Shown piece after piece: positions 14,900 through 21,361 of a DNA stretch of 34,033 nucleotides. Position 1 is the stretch's first letter; each line of letters begins with the position of its first letter. Under the pieces are notes generated by a model, which made no database searches, was not told the DNA's origin, and saw nothing but the letters and a program-made list of their open reading frames with translations. The translations under genes were made by a program, and so were the position numbers. This DNA comes from Brevibacillus formosus (lineage in GTDB: Bacteria; Bacillota; Bacilli; Brevibacillales; Brevibacillaceae): positions 1 to 34,033 of the forward strand of contig NZ_PXZL01000036.1 of NCBI RefSeq assembly GCF_003013405.1. Direction: 5' to 3'.

Positions 14900-15932
14900 A
14901 CATGTAGTCATTCGAACGAAAAAGCCAGCGCTCTCGTTTCATGTAAATAAGCGTGCGTTAGGAATTAATTTTATACTATTTTTGCTGTTATCTGTTGTGA
15001 TTGTATTGAGTATTGGCTTAGGAAGCTTGCATATTCCTGTGTGGGAAGTCATCAAAGCTTTTATAGGGGCGGGCAGTGAACAGAATGAATTGATCGTGCT
15101 CGATTGGCGATTGCCCCGCGTTGTCGTTTCAGTTATGGTAGGGGCTTCCCTGGCGGTATCGGGGGCCATCTTGCAGTCCTTGGTGCGAAATCCGTTAGCT
15201 TCGCCTGATTTAATCGGGACTACAGCGGGAGCGACGGCAGCAGCGGTAGCATTTATCACCTTCGCAAAAGATGTAAGTGTGCAATGGATGCCATTGGTGG
15301 CCTTGATCGGTGGATTGTTAACCGCTACGCTTACGTATCTCACGGCGTGGAAGGAGGGAGTCTCCCCTTTTCGTCTCGCGCTTGTGGGTGTATGTATTTC
15401 AGCAGGCATGGGGGCATTAACGATCTTTTTCATGGTGATCACCCAAACCCACAAAGCCTCAAACGCTCTCGGGTGGATGACAGGAACCGTGTACGGTATG
15501 TCTTGGGTAAATGTGATGACCTTGCTTCCGTGGACTGTTTTATTTCTCGGCGCTACGATTTTCCAAATCCGTTATTTGAATGCCCAGGAACTCGGTGATG
15601 ATATTGCCAAAGGCATTGGCGTAGCGATTGATAAGAAGAGATTGCTCCTGATTGCGATTAGTGTGGCGTTGGCTGGCGCTGCGGTCGGAGTGGCAGGAGG
15701 AATCAGTTTTATCGGTTTGATGGCTCCACATATTGCTCGTAGGCTAGTAGGTTCTGCGTATGGCTACTTGCTGCCGGCTTCCGCCGTTTTGGGCGGGATG
15801 ATTGTCGTCTTGGCTGATTTGATTGGGAGAACCGTGTTTTTACCGCATGATTTGCCAGCTGGGATTTTTACCGCAGCGATTGGAGCTCCGTTTTTTGTGT
15901 ATCTTTTGTATAAAACGAGGAATCATCAGTAG
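14892..15932 (+). CDS. Ferric-siderophore ABC permease, FecC/FecD family (1b)
   Basis: The 346-residue second permease subunit has a charged cytoplasmic N-terminus of about 25 residues and then about ten helices. The conserved SLAVSGAILQSLVRNPLA occurs near residues 82-99, and the coupling loop GISFIGLMAPHIARRLVG near 270-287. Its ATG lies inside the end of the upstream permease gene, behind AGGAGGAGGG, an arrangement that supports coupled translation. It is paralogous to the gene at 20173 throughout. A terminator follows. Confidence 0.94.
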   Translation: MHRHVVIRTKKPALSFHVNKRALGINFILFLLLSVVIVLSIGLGSLHIPVWEVIKAFIGAGSEQNELIVLDWRLPRVVVSVMVGASLAVSGAILQSLVRNPLASPDLIGTTAGATAAAVAFITFAKDVSVQWMPLVALIGGLLTATLTYLTAWKEGVSPFRLALVGVCISAGMGALTIFFMVITQTHKASNALGWMTGTVYGMSWVNVMTLLPWTVLFLGATIFQIRYLNAQELGDDIAKGIGVAIDKKRLLLIAISVALAGAAVGVAGGISFIGLMAPHIARRLVGSAYGYLLPASAVLGGMIVVLADLIGRTVFLPHDLPAGIFTAAIGAPFFVYLLYKTRNHQ

Positions 15933-15967
15933 GGAATCGAAGTGTGTTTATTAATAGTTGAGTGAGG

Positions 15968-16002
15968 ACCCTGAAGGAGAGTAGTGCTTCAGGGGTTTTG
16001 GT
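15968..16002 (+). terminator. Terminator after permease pair 1
   Basis: ACCCTGAAG (15968-15976) pairs with CTTCAGGGGT (15987-15996) across a 10-base loop and is followed by TTTGGTGTTT. Confidence 0.75.
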
Positions 16003-16020
16003 GTTTACTATCTGTCAATT

Positions 16021-16160
16021 TATTACAAAATATTACAAGATTCGAATTTACAAAACGCTTTAAATATGGTAAAGATTAGTATAGATTACATTTATGATAA
16101 TCAATGGGATTAATCGTTAAGGGCTTCTTTGTGCATGGGAACCCCTATTAACAGTTCATT
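16021..16160 (+). pseudogene. Relic of a lost gene copy upstream of the PPC-domain gene
   Basis: This stretch repeats the leader of the intact gene at 16275. Three TTACAA hexamers (16023, 16033, 16048) have the same 10- and 15-base steps as in the intact copy (16181, 16191, 16206). About 27 of 33 bases match over 16021-16053, and ATGGTAAA (16066-16073) recurs at 16224-16231. GGGATTAATCGTTAA (16106-16120) matches the GGGATTTATTCGTGAA that carries the ribosome site and start. The offset is 158 bases at both ends. The start codon is lost and almost no coding sequence survives; a faint resemblance (CTATTAACAG, 16145-16154) may be what remains. It fills much of the 342-base gene-free gap. Confidence 0.6.
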
Positions 16161-16178
16161 CTAGTGAAATCATCAAAT

Positions 16179-16270
16179 TATTACAAAAAATTACAAAACT
16201 TATATTTACAATTAAGCTATAAAATGGTAAAAAATAATAGTACCTACTATCACAGCTTTTGGAGGGATTT
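16179..16270 (+). promoter_or_regulatory. Leader of the PPC-domain gene with TTACAA triplet
   Basis: TTACAA occurs at 16181, 16191 and 16206, then TATAAAAT at 16218-16225, and the ribosome site GGAGGGA at 16261-16267. The hexamer spacing is the same as in the upstream relic, which suggests a conserved regulator-binding or promoter element. No standard -35 lies at the proper distance from the TATAAAAT box. Confidence 0.5.
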
Positions 16271-16274
16271 ATTC

Positions 16275-16754
16275 GTGAAAAAAGTCGTAGCAAGTTTATT
16301 AAGCCTGTCACTCGTATTATCTGCATCTGTATCTGCACTGGCTGCAGAACCTGTAAAAATCTCGAAATCATCTCAAAAAGCTGCGTCGGCAAACGATCCT
16401 TATGAGCCAAACGACGATCTTCCATTTGCTTCATTTGCTAACTCAAATGTTTCCTATTCAGCAGAGATTGGTCATAACAAAGATGTTGATTGGTTTAAGT
16501 TTTACGCGAAACCGGGACAACTTAATTTTGCGATTAGTAGCTTAACATCAGAAAAAGGAAACCTACGGGTAGCGGTGTTTCATGAAAGCAAAATGTCAGG
16601 GGCACCTCGTTTTGTAGAAAATGGGAAGTTAAGCTTCACACAAGACCTCACACAAGAGGGCCTTTACTACATCATGATTTATGACTACTCTGCATTTGAT
16701 TCAAAGCCAATCAAACCAATTCCATATGCATTTAAAGCTATTTATAACCAATAA
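16275..16754 (+). CDS. Secreted protein with pre-peptidase (PPC-like) domain
   Basis: The 159-residue protein counts from GTG 16275, eight bases after GGAGGGA. The longer frame from 16164 would translate the leader repeats, and its first 37 residues do not look like a signal peptide. The GTG start gives a clear Sec signal peptide of about 24 residues ending ALAA. The mature part starts with a short polar spacer, then DPYEPNDDLPFASFA, an IGHNKDVDWFKF strand and a TQEGLYYIMIYDY strand. This is the pattern of bacterial pre-peptidase C-terminal (PPC, PF04151-like) beta-sandwich domains. No peptidase domain is attached, so it is a stand-alone domain of unknown function, probably extracellular. Relic copies lie on both sides. 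Confidence 0.8.
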   Translation: MKKVVASLLSLSLVLSASVSALAAEPVKISKSSQKAASANDPYEPNDDLPFASFANSNVSYSAEIGHNKDVDWFKFYAKPGQLNFAISSLTSEKGNLRVAVFHESKMSGAPRFVENGKLSFTQDLTQEGLYYIMIYDYSAFDSKPIKPIPYAFKAIYNQ

Positions 16755-16773
16755 AATCACTGACTATTCCTAC

Positions 16774-16985
16774 TAATGTACTTAGAGGGATAATCCATGA
16801 AAAAAATTATCCTCACCGCCGGGTGAATTCAGTATCATGGTAATTAAACAAGGCGGTAGGATAGTTCATACTTATTGGTCTAAACAAGGGAATATTATAT
16901 AGTATCAACATTAATCACTAAAAAATTTGAATCTACCCCAATTGCGCCAGCGCCCTACGCATTCAAAGCCATCTTTAACCAGTAA
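16774..16985 (+). pseudogene. Decayed, internally deleted copy of the PPC-domain gene
   Basis: CCTACTA at 16774-16780 and GAGGGAT at 16785-16791 match the leader and ribosome site of the intact gene. ATG at 16797 opens MKKIILTAG and then stops (TGA 16824), where the intact protein begins VKKVVASLL. From 16884 to 16985 the frame encodes TREYYIV...FESTPIAPAPYAFKAIFNQ, matching the intact C-terminus (TQEGLYYIM...FDSKPIKPIPYAFKAIYNQ). About 300 bases of the middle are missing, the frame is broken and TAA occurs at 16881. It is clearly a dead tandem paralogue. Confidence 0.85.
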
Positions 16986-17060
16986 GGTTTAACTGGCTAC
17001 TTGTAGACTATACAGGTTAGCGAACTCTCCATTCTTTTTCAAAAATAGGTCTTTAACGAA

Positions 17061-17099
17061 AAATGCAGCCCGTTCTCCTTTAGGAGGTGGGCTGCATTT
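17061..17099. terminator. Bidirectional terminator
   Basis: AAATGCAGCCC (17061-17071) pairs perfectly with GGGCTGCATTT (17089-17099), and an inner CTCCT/AGGAG stem extends it. It separates the decayed gene from the converging TetR-type gene. Confidence 0.8.
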
Positions 17100-17136
17100 C
17101 ATTACCTAGAATGTATGACAATAAGGGTGAAGCTTA

Positions 17137-17706
17137 TTAAATCAAAAGCTCTCGCATCGAGCCTGTCAATTGAAAGGCAAGTCGCCCCATCTCTTTACAG
17201 GACTCTTGAAATCGTCTCAACGTCCACTCAATCAAAAGAACATGAAGGGTGGAGGACATTGACCTTTGTGCATAGTAATGGAGGCTCTCCTGTTGATGGA
17301 GGCTCTCTGGGTTGGTCCTGTTTGGAAAACGCTCTTGAATAGAAAAGTCAACGCTCCGAAAAATGATCTGTCTCACTTTCCTGTCTCCACTGCAAATGTT
17401 CTCTATTAAGGAAGGGGGAGTGTGCTGCTGCCACATGTCAAAAAAAGCGATCAGCATATCTTCATTCAGCTCGTTATCTTCATCTATGATTCTCCAGTAG
17501 CTCGCATACTGAGCGCACAAGTATTCATATAAGATTTCGTCTTTATCCTCGTAATTGCGATAAAAGGTTTGTCTGGCAAGCCCTGCTTTTCGTGTGATTT
17601 CGGTAATGGAGATGTGGGAGTATTGCGTTTTTTCCATGAGTTGAAAGAGAGCAAGAGTGATCCATTCTTTTGACGGTTGTGTTCGATTTCTTAGGCTAAG
17701 ATTCAA
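17137..17706 (-). CDS. TetR/AcrR-family transcriptional regulator
   Basis: The TetR-type protein has the N-terminal helix-turn-helix at about residues 12-58 (LFQLMEKTQYSHISITEIT, then KAGLARQTFYRNYEDKDEILYEYL) and an all-helical ligand-binding C-terminus of about 130 residues. I chose TTG 17706, ten bases after AAGGA (189 residues). GTG 17715 adds three residues but almost touches that site, so the start is uncertain. Proteins of this family usually repress their own or an adjacent gene and respond to small molecules. It is divergent from siderophore-binding gene 2, and a 28-base inverted repeat lies between them. Its ligand and target are unknown. Confidence 0.88.
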   Translation of the reverse strand: MNLSLRNRTQPSKEWITLALFQLMEKTQYSHISITEITRKAGLARQTFYRNYEDKDEILYEYLCAQYASYWRIIDEDNELNEDMLIAFFDMWQQHTPPSLIENICSGDRKVRQIIFRSVDFSIQERFPNRTNPESLHQQESLHYYAQRSMSSTLHVLLIEWTLRRFQESCKEMGRLAFQLTGSMRELLI

Positions 17707-17802
17707 ATGTGACACATCCTTGCATTTGTCTATTTTCGAGTGGTTTTTCCTGAATTCAATTGAAAATAGGAGATATCTATATTAGTGTACAATTGTAACA
17801 TT

Positions 17803-17830
17803 TGATCTCCCTTTGCGCAGTGGGAGATCA
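17803..17830. promoter_or_regulatory. Long inverted repeat between tetR-type gene and siderophore gene 2
   Basis: TGATCTCCC (17803-17811) and GGGAGATCA (17822-17830) are perfect 9-base arms around 10 bases. There is no T-run on either strand, so a terminator is unlikely. It is a candidate operator for the adjacent TetR-type protein or a leader hairpin. Confidence 0.45.
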
Positions 17831-17879
17831 TGGTGTAGAGGAAGCACGAATAGATAGGCCTATTTTTTTACTTCCAAAT

Positions 17880-17894
17880 TGATAATGATATTCA
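17880..17894 (+). promoter_or_regulatory. Fur box upstream of siderophore gene 2
   Basis: TGATAATGATATTCA matches the 7-1-7 Fur box at 12 of 14 defined positions and ends 24 bases before the ATG. Iron repression of the binding protein gene is expected. The promoter itself is not clear. Confidence 0.85.
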
Positions 17895-17918
17895 TTAGCA
17901 TAAAAGGGGACGCAACTC

Positions 17919-18890
17919 ATGTTTAAAAAAGGAAAGCTTCCGCTGCTTGTAACGATGATCATGTCGTTGCTTTTGGCAGCTTGCGGTACGGAAACGGCTG
18001 CTCCAGCCCAACAGGCACAAACAGAAAAGCCACAGACAGAACAGGTTCGCAAGATTGTACATGCCATGGGTGAAACAGAAATCAAGGGCACACCAGAGCG
18101 TATCGTTGTTTTGACCAACCAAGGGACAGAGAGCTTGCTTGCATTGGGAATCAAGCCGGTAGGAGCAGTTAAATCGTGGATCGGGGAACCGTGGTTCGAC
18201 CATATAAAAGATCAGATGAGTGGGGTTGAAGTCGTAGGGGATGAGACACAGCCTAATATGGAGCTGATTGCGAGCTTAAAGCCCGACCTGATCCTCGGGA
18301 CAAAAGTGCGACAAGAGAAGATTTACACACAGTTATCAGCGATCGCACCAACCGTATTTACTGAAAACCTTGGTGACAGCATGATTGAAAATTTCGAACT
18401 ATATGCGCATGCGTTAAATAAGGAAACAGAAGGAACGAAAATCTTGGCTGACTTTGACAAATTGATCGCAGACACAAAAACCAAGCTAGGTGACAAAACG
18501 AAGATGGAAATCTCGTTGGCGCGATTCCAGCCTGGGAAAGTACGTGTCTACTATAAACAAAACTTTGCAGGAGTTATTTTCGACAAGCTAGGCTTTGCAC
18601 GTCCAGCGGAGCAGAACAAGGCGGAGTTTTCCAAAGATATCGCAAAAGAGCAGATCAATGTACTGGATGGGGATGTTTTCTTTTACTTCACCTCTGACCG
18701 TAATGGGGATACCGGAGCTTCGAAGACCGCACAAGAATGGCTAAGTGATCCACTCGCGAAGAACATGAAGGTGGTACAGACAGGCCGTGCGTATCAAGTA
18801 AACGAAGCTATTTGGAATACGGCTGGGGGAATCCTGGCAGCGAACTTGATGGTGAAGGATATCGAGAAGATCTTCGCGGATATCAACTAA
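17919..18890 (+). CDS. Iron-siderophore binding lipoprotein (system 2)
   Basis: The 323-residue FecB/FhuD-type binding protein has lipobox LAAC with Cys22 and a short Ala/Gln/Thr linker. The binding domain starts at about residue 44 (KIVHAMGETEIKGTPERIVVLTN), with LKPDLILGTKVR, IYTQLSAIAPTVF and a C-terminal WNTAGGILAANLMVKDIE. It is paralogous to the system 1 protein along its whole length but diverged, so the two may prefer different siderophores. The ATG follows AAAGGGGAC. It has its own terminator and is separated from permease pair 2 by a tRNA gene on the other strand. A Fur box lies just upstream. Confidence 0.94.
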   Translation: MFKKGKLPLLVTMIMSLLLAACGTETAAPAQQAQTEKPQTEQVRKIVHAMGETEIKGTPERIVVLTNQGTESLLALGIKPVGAVKSWIGEPWFDHIKDQMSGVEVVGDETQPNMELIASLKPDLILGTKVRQEKIYTQLSAIAPTVFTENLGDSMIENFELYAHALNKETEGTKILADFDKLIADTKTKLGDKTKMEISLARFQPGKVRVYYKQNFAGVIFDKLGFARPAEQNKAEFSKDIAKEQINVLDGDVFFYFTSDRNGDTGASKTAQEWLSDPLAKNMKVVQTGRAYQVNEAIWNTAGGILAANLMVKDIEKIFADIN

Positions 18891-18910
18891 TTGAAGAGAT
18901 AGACAAATTA

Positions 18911-18936
18911 AAAAGGCTGGAAGCATCCAGCCTTTT
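18911..18936. terminator. Bidirectional terminator shared with tRNA-Arg
   Basis: AAAAGGCTGG (18911-18920) pairs perfectly with CCAGCCTTTT (18927-18936) around a 6-base loop. T-runs on both strands let it end siderophore gene 2 and the oppositely directed tRNA. Confidence 0.92.
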
Positions 18937-18948
18937 GGTTAGCAATTA

Positions 18949-19023
18949 TGGTACGCCTGAAGGGAATCGAACCCCCGCACATGGTTCCGGAGACCATTGC
19001 TCTATCCACTGAGCTACAGGCGT
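18949..19023 (-). tRNA. tRNA-Arg (CCG)
   Basis: On the minus strand the acceptor stem ACGCCTG pairs with CAGGCGT, followed by discriminator A and an encoded CCA. The D-stem is GCTC, the anticodon loop contains CCG, and the T-arm is GGGGGTTCGATTCCC. It reads CGG codons. It is a lone tRNA lying antisense inside siderophore system 2. Confidence 0.96.
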
Positions 19024-19049
19024 ATAGTGTTTTTTAATGACACTATTTC

Positions 19050-19079
19050 ATTATATGACAGCGAACAGGCAAAATGCAA
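19050..19079 (-). promoter_or_regulatory. Promoter of tRNA-Arg
   Basis: On the minus strand TTGCAT (19074-19079) and a perfect TATAAT (19050-19055) are 18 bases apart. The -10 ends 26 bases before the tRNA 5' end, a normal leader length. The -35 occupies the apparent ATG of an extended permease frame, which speaks against that longer start. Confidence 0.75.
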
Positions 19080-19169
19080 ACGAAAAAACATGGTTTTAGT
19101 GGATTTTTTCATGAATATGAACTCGGTCCATATTTAAATGGGCAGCAGCATGAGAGAAGGGGATCGAAC

Positions 19170-20180
19170 GTGCAATCTTTTTTATGCAGCCGTGTTCAAA
19201 AATGGACTGTATTGATTATGGGGATCGTGCTTCTTGCGCTGGCCATGACGGCAAGCGTACTGTATGGATTGCAAAACTTCCCTCTATCAACAGCCATTGA
19301 GGCGTATACTCAGTTCGATGGGAGCACGGAACATCTTATTATTAAGGATACGAGAGTACCTCGGGCAATTACGGCTGCATTTGTTGGAGGAAGCCTGGCT
19401 GTAGCGGGAGTTCTTCTACAAGCACTCACCCGCAATCCATTAGCTTCCCCTTCTGTTTTGGGTATCAATTCGGGAGCGGCCCTGTTCATTGTGATTGCGC
19501 TGTTTTTGGCAGGGAACGTTTTTGCCTTTACACAGTTGATGTGGATTGGATTTTTGGGCGCGGGATTTACGGCTATTCTGGTTTATTTGCTGGGGTCGGC
19601 AGGACGAGGTGGGAGCTCGCCGTTAAAAGTGACACTTGCAGGCTCGGCTGTGGCCGCTTTCTCCTCCGCGTTAACTTCCCTGTTGATGCTGATGAGTAAC
19701 CAGACGTTAGAGGAAGCGCTCTATTGGCTGGTAGGATCTGTGTCTGGACGCGATTTGCAGCATGCCTTGATGATTATTCCTTATTTGTTCTGTGGGTGGA
19801 TGTTGGCAGGTTTTATGGCTGGCTCGCTCAATTTGATGGCACTGGGTGATGATGTTGCCACAGGTCTGGGACAAAAGATTATTTGGATAAAGTCGGCGAT
19901 CGTACTGGTTGTCGTGCTTCTTGCAGGTGGGTCTGTAGCCTTGACCGGCCCCATTGGCTTTGTTGGAATCATGATTCCCCATATTGCGAGGTATTTGGTT
20001 GGCTTTGATCACCGTTGGATTTTGCCTTACAGCGTCGTGTTAGGTGCTATATTCCTGGTTGTGGCTGACGTGATTTCACGGTTCTTGCTTGTGCAGGAGG
20101 AAGTTCCTGTAGGAGTAGCTACTGCTGTTCTAGGAGTGCCTTTCGTCATTGCTATTGTAAGGGGGAGGGCACATGAATAA
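19170..20180 (+). CDS. Ferric-siderophore ABC permease, FecC/FecD family (2a)
   Basis: The 336-residue permease counts from GTG 19170, seven bases after AAGGGGA. A frame from ATG 19074 adds 32 polar residues absent from the paralogue at 13883, lacks a ribosome site and overlaps the tRNA promoter. There are about nine to ten helices. SLAVAGVLLQALTRNPLA lies at about residues 73-90 and the ATPase-coupling loop GPIGFVGIMIPHIARYLVG near 260. It overlaps the next gene by eight bases, as in pair 1. It needs an external ATPase. No clear Fur box was found between the tRNA and this gene. Confidence 0.93.
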   Translation: MQSFLCSRVQKWTVLIMGIVLLALAMTASVLYGLQNFPLSTAIEAYTQFDGSTEHLIIKDTRVPRAITAAFVGGSLAVAGVLLQALTRNPLASPSVLGINSGAALFIVIALFLAGNVFAFTQLMWIGFLGAGFTAILVYLLGSAGRGGSSPLKVTLAGSAVAAFSSALTSLLMLMSNQTLEEALYWLVGSVSGRDLQHALMIIPYLFCGWMLAGFMAGSLNLMALGDDVATGLGQKIIWIKSAIVLVVVLLAGGSVALTGPIGFVGIMIPHIARYLVGFDHRWILPYSVVLGAIFLVVADVISRFLLVQEEVPVGVATAVLGVPFVIAIVRGRAHE

Positions 20181-21213
20181 CTTTAAAGTGATTCGCAGTC
20201 AGAAGCCGATGTTCTCCTTTCATGTGGAAAAACGGTCGATGGGTATCTTGATTCTTTTGGCTATTCTGCTGGTGACTTCTGTAATCATTAGTATCGGATT
20301 GGGCAGTACACGCATTCCAGTGTCGGAAGTTTTGAAAACATTGGTTGGTTTGGGAAACGGCACTGAGCAGCTCATCGTGCTCGAGTTGCGTTTGCCGCGT
20401 ATTTTGCTCTCGGTACTTGTGGGCGCAGCGTTAGCTGTCTCCGGTGCTATTCTCCAAGCCCTCGTCCGTAACCCGCTGGCTTCCCCTGATTTGATCGGAA
20501 CCACAAGTGGTGCAACAGCTTCGGCTATGGCATTCATCGCATTTTCCAACGGGGCGTACAGTATTCACTGGCTGCCAGTCGCAGCGTTAGTTGGTGGATT
20601 TTTTGCTGCTTTTCTCACCTATATAACTGCTTGGAAACGTGGGGTCTCTCCGTTTCGCTTTGCTTTGATTGGTGTGTCGATTTCAACGGCAATGAGTGCA
20701 TTGTCTATTTATTTCATCTTATCCGGTCCGATCTATCTCGCTTCTCAAGCGCTTGGCTGGATGTCCGGGACTGTGTACGGGAGTTCGTGGAATCATGTGT
20801 TTAGCTTACTTCCGTGGACAGTCGGATTCTTCATTCTGATTATGATGCAGGCAAGGACACTGAATTCACTGGAGCTAGGGGACGAAGTAGCAAAAGGATT
20901 GGGCGTTTCTGTTGAACGAAAGCGGCTCATTTTGATTGCCATTAGTGTGGCTTTAGCAGCGGCGGCAGTTGGGATTGCAGGAGGAATAGGCTTTGTTGGC
21001 TTGATGGCTCCGCATATGGCACGCAAGCTGATTGGTTCAGGCTACAGTCGTTTGCTCCCTGCCTCCGCTATACTGGGTGGACTTTTCGTTTTAGTGGCTG
21101 ACTTGGTGGCACGTACGCTGTTTGTCCCACTGGATGTGCCTGTTGGCGTTTTTACGGCAGCAGTAGGGGCGCCATTTTTTATCATGATGCTTTACCGCAG
21201 CCGTCAAGGATAG
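20173..21213 (+). CDS. Ferric-siderophore ABC permease, FecC/FecD family (2b)
   Basis: The 346-residue second permease of system 2 is the same length as its paralogue at 14892. The N-terminus is cytoplasmic and charged. ALAVSGAILQALVRNPLA lies near residues 82-99 and the coupling loop GIGFVGLMAPHMARKLIG near 270-287. The ATG overlaps the end of gene 2a behind AAGGGGGAGGG. Together, 2a and 2b should form the membrane channel for the binding lipoprotein at 17919. A terminator follows. Confidence 0.93.
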   Translation: MNNFKVIRSQKPMFSFHVEKRSMGILILLAILLVTSVIISIGLGSTRIPVSEVLKTLVGLGNGTEQLIVLELRLPRILLSVLVGAALAVSGAILQALVRNPLASPDLIGTTSGATASAMAFIAFSNGAYSIHWLPVAALVGGFFAAFLTYITAWKRGVSPFRFALIGVSISTAMSALSIYFILSGPIYLASQALGWMSGTVYGSSWNHVFSLLPWTVGFFILIMMQARTLNSLELGDEVAKGLGVSVERKRLILIAISVALAAAAVGIAGGIGFVGLMAPHMARKLIGSGYSRLLPASAILGGLFVLVADLVARTLFVPLDVPVGVFTAAVGAPFFIMMLYRSRQG

Positions 21214-21224
21214 GAAAACCGCCT

Positions 21225-21256
21225 AAAGTGACTCTAACCACAAGGGTCACTTTTTT
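21225..21256 (+). terminator. Terminator after permease pair 2
   Basis: AAAGTGAC pairs with GTCACTTT (inner bases TCT and GG partly pair) and is followed by a T-run within CACTTTTTTG. Confidence 0.82.
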
Positions 21257-21361
21257 GTGCTGCTGTATCATAATTTGGCAGGAAAATTGCATGAGAGAAC
21301 GAATATAATGAAAATAAAGAGTCATCGAGCAGCATGAGCAAGTGCGAAGGAGGCGAGCTTC

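Noticed and set aside
16094..16108. Fur box in the upstream relic (TGATAATCAATGGGA)
   Set aside because: Only the first half-site fits; the second half does not resemble ATTATCA, and the adjacent gene is a relic.
16021..16245. CRISPR-like or short tandem repeat array
   Set aside because: There are only two long copies with drift, and the repeated hexamers are not separated by uniform spacers. A duplicated leader explains them.
16164..16274. N-terminal extension of the PPC-domain protein
   Set aside because: It would translate the TTACAA leader repeats and put 37 residues in front of a clear signal peptide. The GTG at 16275 has a proper ribosome site.
18949..19023. Integration of a mobile element at tRNA-Arg
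   Set aside because: No integrase gene and no second copy of the tRNA 3' end were seen nearby, so no attachment site can be claimed.
19074..19169. 32-residue extension of permease 2a
   Set aside because: It has no ribosome site, overlaps the tRNA-Arg promoter -35, and is absent from the paralogous permease at 13883.
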